Source of the DNA: JAICLK01 sp963810525
Lineage (GTDB): Bacteria; Patescibacteriota; Saccharimonadia; Saccharimonadales; UBA4665
Length of the DNA stretch: 64,000 nucleotides
Direction of reading: 5' to 3'
Assembly (NCBI GenBank): GCA_963810525.1
Contig: CAWENB010000003.1
Location: 124,001 to 188,000 of the forward strand
How positions within the stretch are numbered: the stretch's first letter is position 1; the number at the start of each line of letters is the position of its first letter. Position numbers and translations under genes: made by a program. Below are positions 45,688 to 53,674 of the stretch, one piece after another. The notes beneath the pieces are model-generated. The model saw only the letters and a program-made list of their open reading frames with translations, made no database searches and had not been told where the DNA came from.

Positions 45688-46425
45688 GTGTCAGGTGGGG
45701 CTGAAGTAAGTAGGAGTATCGTTGTCGCGGCTGACGTGCAGCCGATGTTGTTCTCGCCGTTAGCACTCAGAATGAAGGGCATCGCCGGAGTAAGCGCGAT
45801 CAAAATCGGGCTTGAGGTCGCCTACGGAATTGGGCTGCAGACGGCTACCGAAATCGTCCACACCTATGGCATGCAGGCAGTCTTCGACCATCAAAAAGCC
45901 GGCACCGACATCCCGGCCACAGGCGCTGGTTTTGCGAACGTCGTCAAGCACGCCGGCGTTGACGCGGCAATTATGTTCCCTTTCGCCGGGCCGAATACCC
46001 AGCGTGAGTGGACGCGGGCGTTACAAGACAGCGGTGTGCAGGTGATTACCGGCGCCGAGATGACGCACGCGGATTTTTTAGCCGATGCATCCGGTCGCCA
46101 TGGGGGCTATGTTCACCCCGCGTCCGTGGAGCGCATTCTCAGTCTGGCCGTCGAACTGGGCGTACACGACTACATGGCGCCGGGCAATCAGCCGGAGCGG
46201 GTACAGTATTACCGTGAATTTTTAGATCGGGAGGTCGGTGTTGGCGCCTACACGTTGTGGGCGTCAGGATTTATTACGCAGGGCGGCGATCTAACAGAAA
46301 CGGGGCGGTTAGCCGGACCGCGCTTCAACGCCATAGTCGGCAGCGGCATCTACGACAGCCGTGATCCGCGCCAAACAGCGACGGATCTCGGCCAGAAGAT
46401 TTTACAGTTGAACGCGACAGGTTAG
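45688..46425 (+). CDS. OMP-decarboxylase-like paralogue 2, catalytic loop intact
   Basis: 245 residues. Keeps VSAIKIG, the loop FDHQKAGTDIP (Asp, Lys, Asp), TGAEMTH, APGNQPERVQYYRE and ITQGGD. The phosphate-binding Arg expected at VGRxI is Ser (VGSGIY), so substrate binding may differ from OMP. It might be a true PyrF-like enzyme or act on another phosphorylated or sugar substrate (HUMPS relatives). GTG start after GGGGGA. No other pyrimidine gene is in the window. Confidence 0.7.
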   Translation: MSGGAEVSRSIVVAADVQPMLFSPLALRMKGIAGVSAIKIGLEVAYGIGLQTATEIVHTYGMQAVFDHQKAGTDIPATGAGFANVVKHAGVDAAIMFPFAGPNTQREWTRALQDSGVQVITGAEMTHADFLADASGRHGGYVHPASVERILSLAVELGVHDYMAPGNQPERVQYYREFLDREVGVGAYTLWASGFITQGGDLTETGRLAGPRFNAIVGSGIYDSRDPRQTATDLGQKILQLNATG

Positions 46426-46552
46426 CTATTGTCGCCCACGGACAGGTAATCAATTACCCGACTGGATTTGCAGAATAAACAACTTTAGTATATGACGTTG
46501 CCATATGCGCTATACTTTACAAAGTACAAAGGGCGTAAAAAGGAGGGGTGAC

Positions 46553-47293
46553 ATACCGATACTGGAAGCCGAACTCGGCAGGAGCATAGCGGTCGCGGCC
46601 GATGTACGGCCGTCGGATTTTGAGCAGCTTGTCGCGCGAGTAGGCGAAGCGGCTGGTGTCAGCAGTATTATCTTCGGCCCTGAAATCGGGCTGGGGCTAG
46701 GCCTCTCGGAAGCCGCGGAAATTGTTCGAGGCAGCGGACTTATCGCCGTATACGACCATCAAAACGCCGGAACCGGCAACCCGAAAGCCAATGACCGCCT
46801 TGCCGATGCCATCGATAGGGCCGGCATTGGCGCGGCAATCCTCTGCCCGTTGGCAGGACCGGCCGCGCAGCAGCAAATGACCGCCGCACTCCGACAGGAA
46901 GGGATTGGAGTCATAACTCGCCTCACGATGCCCTACGCGGACTCCCTGACCGGACGGCGCGAGCTGACCGGAGGCTATATTGAACCCCATACACCCCAGC
47001 GAATACTCAATTCGTCCATCGCCCTGGGATTAGGAGACTTTGCCGTGACTGGCGCTGATATGAACCTATTGAGCTCGTACCGAAAAAGCCTTGAGGCGCA
47101 CCCGGACGTCGGCAGCTTTGCATTATGGATATCCGACATAGATGCAAACGGCGGGGGGTTGGAAGCCGCAGCCCTGGCGGCCGGACCGCACAGCGTTGCT
47201 GTAATCGGCCCCGAGATTTGCGCCAGCGACGACCCGCGTGCTGCCGCACATAGTTTCGGGGAAATTTTTCTGCGGGTAGACGAAACGGACTAG
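46553..47293 (+). CDS. OMP-decarboxylase-like paralogue 3, catalytic residues lost
   Basis: About 246 residues. Same fold (SIAVAADVRP, VYDHQNAGTGNPKAN, VIGPEICASDDPRAAA), but the VKxG Lys is Ile, and the loop Lys and Asp are both Asn. The start is unusual: AAAGGAGG (46539-46546) is placed 6 nt before an ATA codon (46553) that aligns with the start of copy 2; the upstream ATG 46505 overlaps the TATACT box and cannot be the start. CTG 46562 is an alternative. Confidence 0.65.
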   Translation: MPILEAELGRSIAVAADVRPSDFEQLVARVGEAAGVSSIIFGPEIGLGLGLSEAAEIVRGSGLIAVYDHQNAGTGNPKANDRLADAIDRAGIGAAILCPLAGPAAQQQMTAALRQEGIGVITRLTMPYADSLTGRRELTGGYIEPHTPQRILNSSIALGLGDFAVTGADMNLLSSYRKSLEAHPDVGSFALWISDIDANGGGLEAAALAAGPHSVAVIGPEICASDDPRAAAHSFGEIFLRVDETD

Positions 47294-47687
47294 CCTGGAC
47301 AATCAGGTTGCCCGGTGGCGTGTTCCGTGCTGAATTTTATCTCTTAAACTCAATAGTCTTCGTTGCCTATAACCGATAACACGCTAGAAGCCGAAATTCT
47401 CAGTCCCTATTTTGACAATCGCCCCGTTTTAACGGCCGAGTGATTGGCGGACCGAGCCTGCAGCGTGCCACTGCCGTTGCGTGAGCCGCCGACAACGGCG
47501 GTGAACAGCAGCAAGCTGCCGAGCTGTTTATCGAAACGAGGCTCGGCATCCTGCAGACTAGGGCCCTTAGAACCGCCGCGGTCGCAGCATATGCCTGAAC
47601 AAGACTTGTGCGAGCGGATCGCGCCTGACGTTGCAGACCGCGGCGAATTGTGTTACCTTCGACCTAAGTAGCAAGAGCAGAACGTAT
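47294..47687. other. Gene-poor stretch
   Basis: No supported gene. An open stretch ending at about 47598 (EQQQAAELFIETRLGILQTR) looks like a coding fragment without a start and may be a remnant. Confidence 0.35.
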
Positions 47688-48083
47688 ATGACTCACGACA
47701 TCGGGGAATCACTGGCCGACTTAGACGCAGAACGTGCCGTTGCCGATGTCGTTGCCAGTTTGGCTGCAAGGTGTACTCACGCCGCCCTTGAAGTATCGCA
47801 GCTTCCAGATATGTATACAGGTGAGCAAGCAGCCGCGGCGGTTGTGCTTGCCGAAGCCGAACGTGAACGATGGGTTAACACTACCGACATGACCGCCGAA
47901 GTACGATATGGATGCAGGAACAGGGGTTGTCAGTTTGGTGCTCGAGCATTGATAGAGCAATGGTCACCGGACGGTGACAATTCCGCCGTTACCCTACTTT
48001 CCACGCCAGCCGGTAAGTTAGGCGGATTTCCGTGTATGGCTCGCGGTCTCGTGGCAATCACCTTCCTCCGCGACCCTCTGTAG
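47688..48083 (+). CDS. Uncharacterized cysteine-containing protein, 131 aa
   Basis: Starts MTHDIGESLADLDAERAVAD; has RYGCRNRGCQFG, a CxxxxC-type pair. The 3' end overlaps the convergent gene by 66 nt. No family recognised. Confidence 0.5.
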   Translation: MTHDIGESLADLDAERAVADVVASLAARCTHAALEVSQLPDMYTGEQAAAAVVLAEAERERWVNTTDMTAEVRYGCRNRGCQFGARALIEQWSPDGDNSAVTLLSTPAGKLGGFPCMARGLVAITFLRDPL

Positions 48084-48500
48084 TTCCGCGTATTGAGCTG
48101 CAACGGGGACTTGTGGCCCTCCGGGTTCCGTTCGTTCCGGCAGTGCCGCGATATGGGCAACGACCGCGTCCACATCGCCCCTAGCAACGGTGACGTCCGC
48201 ACCCTCTACGGTGTGGTCAATAGACCAGGCAACCACTTTGACTCCGGCTAGATGATCGCGGGCGTATGCCGTTAACCAGGCTCCGTCTTCGCCAGGCTTC
48301 GACCCTGCGCCCAAATCCCCCGCCACCAAGACGGCATCGACAGGCGTAGAACATTGGCTTGCGGTCTTAATAATTGCCTCGGCCGCGACCACCGAGCCCG
48401 CTAAGTCCACGATACGATGGCCACGAGCCGCCAAGCTCAGCCCGGCTGCACTCCGAATCCTCTCGCTTCGATCGACGATAAGGATGCGCGCTTCTTTCAA
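48018..48500 (-). CDS. Degenerate receiver-domain (pseudo-response-regulator) protein
   Basis: 160 residues that follow the receiver fold: RILIVDRSERIRSAAGLSLA, a VDAVLVAGDLG strand and VKVVAWSID. The phosphoacceptor Asp position is Ala60 (LVAG) and the acid pocket is VDRSE, so phosphorylation is unlikely. TTG start after AGAGG. Its tail overlaps the end of the plus-strand gene at 48083. Confidence 0.5.
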   Translation of the reverse strand: MKEARILIVDRSERIRSAAGLSLAARGHRIVDLAGSVVAAEAIIKTASQCSTPVDAVLVAGDLGAGSKPGEDGAWLTAYARDHLAGVKVVAWSIDHTVEGADVTVARGDVDAVVAHIAALPERTEPGGPQVPVAAQYAELQRVAEEGDCHETASHTRKSA

Positions 48501-48544
48501 GTTTATTGCCTCTAGCCGTTAATTTTACTGGTTTTTGTCGAATT

Positions 48545-49462
48545 TTACATTCCGGTATGATTGCGGCGAGTCGATGCGGCCGCCAACACGTCCTGATGCT
48601 CAGCCTGCATGACTTCGTACCATCCCTCAACGAGTTCGCCGCTTTCCGCGTCGGTCAAGCCGGCACTCCGGACATCCGTAAAGGTAAGACCGCTGCCCGC
48701 CGGCCCGATCTCCCGAACGTTCTCCAGCCAGTCGATTGCCCGGTCGAATTTACTGAAGACAAGTTGAGCAATTTTCCATATATTTCCGTCTCTAGGTATT
48801 TCCCAGTCTTCTGTTTCGCCATCGTATTTAGCCAATCCTTTATGCTGAGGGTGAGACGTTTGTGATCCCCTTATCCGTCGTTCGACTATCGATTTCAGCA
48901 AATACGCATCTTGGCCGGCACTATCCGGCAATTCAGAGGGGATTCTACTCACGGCCAACCCATAGAATCGATAGCGTTGTCCTTCGGCGGGCTCAACAGC
49001 GTTATACGGATACTGGGAATCGCCACTCAGCAAAATTTCCACGGTTGGTACATCTGATGTATTTCTTCCATACATGATACTTACCAAACCTTGATTTCCG
49101 GGCTTGACGTCTCCCGGAACTATTGCCCGTACCGTGCCCGTTGCCGGGTGTTGCTCATCGTCGCGTCGAAGTTCCGGATCGGCACAAGCACGCAGGCGGT
49201 AATACGCGGTTTCAATCAAGTCTTCCAGCTGCTCGGGTCCATGCACGCCTTCTAATTGTTCGATAAACGGTGTCGACAGGTCGGGTTCTTCCGGTCCAGC
49301 TTCATCGGACAGGGCCAGTTCCTGAATGCGGAGCAATCCGCCAGCAACGATGCGGCGGGCCAGCGCTGTCTCGACATATTGTTCTAGCTCGCCCTGGAAC
49401 GCCACGCCCAACACGCCAAGTTCAAGGGTAACACGCTGCCCAGGGTCAATATCTGCACTCAT
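48545..49462 (-). CDS. Uncharacterized protein, 305 aa
   Basis: TTGCAT, 16-bp spacer, TAATAT and 6 nt to ATG 49462: leaderless. Acidic soluble protein with a TGTVRAIVPGDVKPGNQG strand-rich centre. No family recognised. Confidence 0.6.
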   Translation of the reverse strand: MSADIDPGQRVTLELGVLGVAFQGELEQYVETALARRIVAGGLLRIQELALSDEAGPEEPDLSTPFIEQLEGVHGPEQLEDLIETAYYRLRACADPELRRDDEQHPATGTVRAIVPGDVKPGNQGLVSIMYGRNTSDVPTVEILLSGDSQYPYNAVEPAEGQRYRFYGLAVSRIPSELPDSAGQDAYLLKSIVERRIRGSQTSHPQHKGLAKYDGETEDWEIPRDGNIWKIAQLVFSKFDRAIDWLENVREIGPAGSGLTFTDVRSAGLTDAESGELVEGWYEVMQAEHQDVLAAASTRRNHTGM

Positions 49463-49539
49463 GTGACCATATTATTTATTTTTTTGCAAAATGCAAGCAT
49501 AACCAGTCTGATAATCTGCTGCCTGCCGGCGCTTAGACG

Positions 49540-50244
49540 CTAGACGCGGATGCCGTCAATACTGCGCAGCGCCGGCCGCTGGGTGTGCCCGCGCACGCCC
49601 GGATCAACCGTGTTTCCGGGCAGCAGCCGGGACGGATTTTGGGCTGCCTTAACTTCGGTCGTTTCGGACGCTGATGGCCTCCGGATTTTGGGCGAATACA
49701 GCCGCGCACTCGCTCGCGCAGCTTTTGTACGCTTGTCCATTTCCAGCTCGGTCAGTCCGTCGACCAGATGCTTGATTTCGTAGAATATTACCGCGAGCGC
49801 CGGCACATAGACCAGCAGTGCCAGGCCAAGCGGACTGTGTACGAAATCGATCACCCGCCCGATATACGGCGCGCTGCCGGCAACTTTCCCGACCACCTGG
49901 CTCGCAAGCAGCGGCGGATCGGGCAATGGGTTGGCGTCGCCCTTTACCACCACCTCGCGCACCGGCCCGACCTGTTTAAAACCGACGATGCGGTGCGTGA
50001 TCTGTTCGCCCGGGCTGACCATGCTGTTGTAAGTAATGACGTCCCCGATGCGGAGTTGCGAACCGGGGACGCGGTGTACCAACACCAGTGAACCGGGTGG
50101 AATATGCGGGCGCATGCTGCCGGTCTGCACCGACAGCGCTTTCCAGCCCGTGATCGGCAAGCCGAAAACTATGAGCAAGCTAACGGCCACAATACTCAGC
50201 GTTGCAACCATGTAAATGCCAGTTTTTTCGAGCTTACCTTTCAT
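49540..50244 (-). CDS. SipW-like signal peptidase I (second copy)
   Basis: 234 residues from ATG 50244, set by GGGGGAGATATGTG. One N-terminal helix, TGSMRPHIPPGSLVLVHRVP (Ser43), THRIVGF (His84), and a second helix near 145-170, then a basic tail. Serine/histidine type like the copy at 42480, but without the His/Cys tail. It follows the TasA-like gene by about 30 bp, forming a second cassette. Confidence 0.85.
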   Translation of the reverse strand: MKGKLEKTGIYMVATLSIVAVSLLIVFGLPITGWKALSVQTGSMRPHIPPGSLVLVHRVPGSQLRIGDVITYNSMVSPGEQITHRIVGFKQVGPVREVVVKGDANPLPDPPLLASQVVGKVAGSAPYIGRVIDFVHSPLGLALLVYVPALAVIFYEIKHLVDGLTELEMDKRTKAARASARLYSPKIRRPSASETTEVKAAQNPSRLLPGNTVDPGVRGHTQRPALRSIDGIRV

Positions 50245-50275
50245 CACATATCTCCCCCTGTCAATGAGCGTGCTA

Positions 50276-50872
50276 CTAAGTTGCTGTCGTGCCGCCAAAC
50301 TGTACATCGAACCCGGTCGAGCTCACGCTCGTGGCCGATGTGTTGCTGACTGCGCCCGCAGCCATTGTTACGTTCAGGGAACACGTCGCCGTGTCGCCGG
50401 CATTGAGCGTACCGGTCAGCGTGGCACCGGGCGGGGTGTTCAGCGATGTCAGGTCATTGCCGGTGGTAGGGGTGGTTATCGGTCCGCTGATTGAGCTGCA
50501 GGTTAAACTCATCTTTACTTTCGTGTTATCAACGGTGCCGGACGGTGTGACGGTAAACGTTGGCAAAGTCGGGATGAACATGTAAAGATTGATATCTGAG
50601 CCGCCGGTATTTTTCAGGTAAAATGTTTCGGAGCTGGACGTGGACTTCATGTTGGGTACAAGTCCGGTAAAGTCAAACCCAGCTACCTGAGTTTTGAACG
50701 TAGTATTATTCTTGCTTATCTGAAGCGTATTCGGTGAAGTCGTTGAAATAGTGTTATTACTTAAGGTCACGGTATTCGTCGTCAGCTGCGCATAGGTCAC
50801 TCCGCCGACCAATGCCACTGTCGCCCCGATCGCACCGGTTGCGCGCACAATTAATGATGTTCGTCTATTCAT
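50276..50872 (-). CDS. TasA/CalY-like secreted fibre protein (second copy)
   Basis: 198 residues: RATGAIGATVALVGGVTYAQ signal region and TVTLSNNTIS strand pattern shared with 43521. Beta-rich Thr/Ser/Asn protein lacking cysteines apart from a few late ones. Probably the substrate of the adjacent SipW-like enzyme. AGGGGAGG upstream. Confidence 0.75.
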   Translation of the reverse strand: MNRRTSLIVRATGAIGATVALVGGVTYAQLTTNTVTLSNNTISTTSPNTLQISKNNTTFKTQVAGFDFTGLVPNMKSTSSSETFYLKNTGGSDINLYMFIPTLPTFTVTPSGTVDNTKVKMSLTCSSISGPITTPTTGNDLTSLNTPPGATLTGTLNAGDTATCSLNVTMAAGAVSNTSATSVSSTGFDVQFGGTTAT

Positions 50873-51000
50873 AGGCTTTTTCCTCCCCTTATTAACTGAC
50901 GTTTCGAATTGTAGGGTAAGGAAAAGCGTTTTTCAGTAGGATTGTATGCTGCTAGTGTGTAACATTTTTAACTGAAATGGCGAAAACATGGTGTGAAAAT

Positions 51001-51540
51001 TTAACGGACAGGCTTTTTTGCGGACCTGCTTGCAAGAAACGCCGTGCCCAGTGCGATCAATGACAGCGCGCAGCCCAGTGCCGTAATCTGCAAGGTGTGA
51101 TTTTCGTTGATCTCGATTTCGCGGAGACTGCGTCCGCTCAGCACGTAATAGTTATCCGCGGCAACCGTAACGGCTGCGATGCGCACATCACTTTCCGGCT
51201 GCCACGATACCCAGCGGTACGCATGACCCCGGGCTGCCGTCAGTATTCCGTACGGTGCGGCCGGCAGATGCCCGTTGAGGTAGCCGGACCCGCCAACGGC
51301 TCGGCCGGATTGATCGTAAATAATGACAAACGGCGCCAGGCTCGACCGCATGGCGACATGGCCCGAACTTATCGCCGCCGGGCTGGTGCCTTGATTAAGC
51401 GAGGCGGCCGCATCTTCCGCCAATTGAATCTGCGGATAATTGGCATCCGTGCGCTGCACCTGCTGGACCACGCCGTACATCGTGCCGAATACAATAAAGA
51501 TGATCGCAGCCGCAGCAAGCCAGGGACTAGAGCTTTTCAC
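51001..51540 (-). CDS. Membrane protein with an extracytoplasmic sensor-like loop, 179 aa
   Basis: Helix near 8-27, about 115-residue outside loop (FVIIYDQSGRAVGGSGYLNG, then GHAYRWVSWQPESDVRIAAV), second helix near 150-170, short basic tail. The arrangement resembles a dCache/sCache sensor without an output domain. GTG start, 7 nt after TATACT. Located next to the fibre cassette. Confidence 0.6.
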   Translation of the reverse strand: MKSSSPWLAAAAIIFIVFGTMYGVVQQVQRTDANYPQIQLAEDAAASLNQGTSPAAISSGHVAMRSSLAPFVIIYDQSGRAVGGSGYLNGHLPAAPYGILTAARGHAYRWVSWQPESDVRIAAVTVAADNYYVLSGRSLREIEINENHTLQITALGCALSLIALGTAFLASRSAKKPVR

Positions 51541-51850
51541 CTTTCTCAGTATACGCTCGCCACTTACAAGGGCTTAGTTGTCCGAAGTCATACAATCTAT
51601 TTGCCGATGGCTGTAATAGCTTGCATACTGAACTCCTGAAACGTTTTGCCGGTGAAGCCCCTGTCTTAGGAACAGCGATCTCCACGCTTTTAACTTCGTC
51701 AGACCCCACGCTCGAAGCCGCAGTTAGCTGCGACCTCGTTACTGCCATGTATATTGGGTAATCTTCGTCCGGCTCGATAACTCGAGCGGCACACCGAATA
51801 CTCTCGTCGGCATTTCGTACTTCCATAATATGCTGAACGCGCTCATTCAT
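51527..51850 (-). CDS. Uncharacterized small protein, 107 aa
   Basis: AAGGA lies 8 nt before ATG. It overlaps the start of the next gene by 14 nt. Soluble, mixed charge, no family recognised. Could be spurious. Confidence 0.4.
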   Translation of the reverse strand: MNERVQHIMEVRNADESIRCAARVIEPDEDYPIYMAVTRSQLTAASSVGSDEVKSVEIAVPKTGASPAKRFRSSVCKLLQPSANRLYDFGQLSPCKWRAYTEKGEKL

Positions 51851-51867
51851 ATACTGTTTCCTTGGGG

Positions 51868-52272
51868 CTAATGGGCGCGTACCCGTTGGTTATGCTTCGC
51901 TTGGCGCAGCATCTCCACATCCACATAATTGTCTTCCTCGTTGTTTATCTCGAGCGATATAATGCCCATGGCAATACTGGCGCTGATAAGGGTCATGCTG
52001 TCCAGTATCGGCATAGTACCGTTGAATGTAGCCGCAAGGACCGTGACTAATACCACGGTCGCGACCGTGCCGGCTAAAACTCTGAGCAGCACGTGGCGAG
52101 GCGGGTTAGTCAGCAGCAGGATAAGGAGCAGGAGCATAATAACAACCCGGACTATTATGTATCCGGTCGAAGTGCCTGCCAGCCACATCAGCGGATTCGA
52201 CGGAAACAGGAAGCTGCCGGCCTCCAGGATGCCGATATTGATGAGTGCCAATATTGCTATCCATTTTCCCAT
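51868..52272 (-). CDS. Small multi-pass membrane protein, 134 aa
   Basis: Start set by GGAGGGGAG before ATG 52272. Four hydrophobic helices (KWIAILALINIGILEAGSFLF, VVIMLLLLILLLTN and others) with a cytosolic acidic tail. No family recognised. Confidence 0.65.
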   Translation of the reverse strand: MGKWIAILALINIGILEAGSFLFPSNPLMWLAGTSTGYIIVRVVIMLLLLILLLTNPPRHVLLRVLAGTVATVVLVTVLAATFNGTMPILDSMTLISASIAMGIISLEINNEEDNYVDVEMLRQAKHNQRVRAH

Positions 52273-52414
52273 TTGCTCCCCTCCTCCACACGTAAGGTTG
52301 CATTTACGACTATGCGCCGTATCGGCAATAATTGCAGTGAAAAAGATTACATAATCCGCCTTTTGCGCAAAACGCAAGTAGCTTGAGCCACAAGAACCGG
52401 CTTCCGGCCGAATA

Positions 52415-53449
52415 CTATAGGCAGGTTTTGCCGAGCAGGCTCAGGTAGCGGTGCAGCTCCGGTACCACTGCCGAGCCGTCACCGACAGCACTGGCCACGC
52501 GTTTGATCGTACCGAAGCGGCCATCACCGGCGACGAACAGCCCAGACATCGAGGTTTCGTGGGCCAGCGGTTGCCGGCCGCCGTTTTGATCGGCAAACCG
52601 GGCCCTTGAATCAGCCGACAAATCACTCCCGGCTATCACAAAGCCGGCTTCATCGCGATCGACGACATCCGGCAGCCAATGGGTTTTAGGTACCGCACCG
52701 ATCATGACGAAAATCTCATCGACATCCCACTCCTGCAGTTCGTCGCCGCGTTTGACCGTCGCTTTTCTCAGGCGGCCGTCACCATCTACACCGAAGAGTT
52801 CTGTTTGGGTATGCACTTGAACGTTCTGGTTGGCGGCAATGCGGTCGGTAAGATAGGCGCTCATTTTGTCGTCGATACTCGTACCGCGCACCACCAGATG
52901 CACGTCGCAGGCTTTCGATAGATGCAGCGCCGCCTGTCCGGCGCTATTGGCACCGCCGACCACCACGATCCGCTTGCCTTCGTAAGGGATTTCGATGTCC
53001 GGCGAGCCGTAGATGGCACCGCGCCCCAAATACGCCGCCAAGTTGCGGGCCCGCAACCGTCGGGGCTCCACGCCGCAGGCAATCAGGAGGGAGCGGCCGA
53101 GAAATCGCTCGCCTTCATCGGCGTGCACCAGGATGCCGTCTTCGGTTTTTTCGAGGCGTTCCGCCCGGACCGGCGCTGCGAATTCGGTCGTAAATTTCAG
53201 CGCCTGACTGATCATGCGGCCCATGAGTTCATCACCGCTGACACCATCGGGGAAGCCCGGATAATTCTCGATTCTTGTCGAGGTACCGGCCTGGCCGCCG
53301 AGCCGATGGCTGCTTTCAAGCACCAGCGAATCGATCCGCTCCGATTCGGCATTGATGGCCGCCGACAGCCCGGCCGGACCCGCTCCGACCACGATTAAGT
53401 CATGACACTCTACACCGCTAGTACTAGCGGCGGTAATAAGCTTTTCCAT
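52415..53449 (-). CDS. Thioredoxin-reductase-like flavoprotein without the redox CxxC
   Basis: About 344 residues with FAD motif VVGAGPAGLSAAIN and NAD(P) motif VVVGGANSAGQAALHLS, both in TrxR order, plus MIGAVPKTHWL and GLFVAGDGR near the end. The CxxC block of thioredoxin reductase is replaced by GRGAIYGSPDIE, as in the TrxR-like proteins fused to or partnered with response regulators and cNMP domains. So it is a flavin oxidoreductase of unknown acceptor rather than a thioredoxin reductase. ATG 53449 or TTG 53452 follows GGAGG. A structured leader precedes it. Confidence 0.8.
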   Translation of the reverse strand: MEKLITAASTSGVECHDLIVVGAGPAGLSAAINAESERIDSLVLESSHRLGGQAGTSTRIENYPGFPDGVSGDELMGRMISQALKFTTEFAAPVRAERLEKTEDGILVHADEGERFLGRSLLIACGVEPRRLRARNLAAYLGRGAIYGSPDIEIPYEGKRIVVVGGANSAGQAALHLSKACDVHLVVRGTSIDDKMSAYLTDRIAANQNVQVHTQTELFGVDGDGRLRKATVKRGDELQEWDVDEIFVMIGAVPKTHWLPDVVDRDEAGFVIAGSDLSADSRARFADQNGGRQPLAHETSMSGLFVAGDGRFGTIKRVASAVGDGSAVVPELHRYLSLLGKTCL

Positions 53450-53455
53450 CAAAAA

Positions 53456-53630
53456 GACGCCTCCAAACGTTTGAAGAGTTAAGTTTCGCCTTATTGCGGT
53501 GGTTGCTTATCTCTAACGCGGGGGCGCCTGTCTTGGTCTAGATACCGTTTCGACTTGGGCAATCCGATTTCGGTAACCGCCAAAGTCACTGGATGCTTAC
53601 TTGCGGCTAGAACCGTCTTTCGTCGGTTCC
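53456..53630 (-). promoter_or_regulatory. Structured 5' leader, riboswitch-like, of the flavoprotein gene
   Basis: On the minus strand: hairpin GAACCG/CGGTTC (53610-53629); a possible three-way junction closed by GGTTCTAG (53607-53614) with CTAGACC (53535-53541) and enclosing CCGCAAGT/ACTTTGGCGG and TACCG/CGGTA stems. The first hairpin and the closing stem overlap and exclude each other. Downstream, GGCGCCCCC (53520-53528) can pair with GGAGGCGTC (53456-53464), which contains the Shine-Dalgarno. This is the logic of a translational riboswitch. No known class recognised. Confidence 0.5.
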
Positions 53631-53638
53631 GTACTTAC

Positions 53639-53647
53639 ATTATACCA
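53639..53647 (-). promoter_or_regulatory. Extended -10 promoter of the flavoprotein leader
   Basis: Minus-strand TGGTATAAT (TGn plus TATAAT). A TTGACA at 53651-53656 is only 6 bp away and cannot serve this box. Leader length about 185 nt. Confidence 0.55.
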
Positions 53648-53674
53648 TATTGTCAAGAGTATTTCGAGGATGAC

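Noticed and set aside
52415..53449. Classic thioredoxin reductase
   Set aside because: The CxxC active site is absent.
53639..53656. TTGACA and TATAAT as a normal promoter pair
   Set aside because: Only 6 bp separate them; the extended -10 alone is the better explanation.
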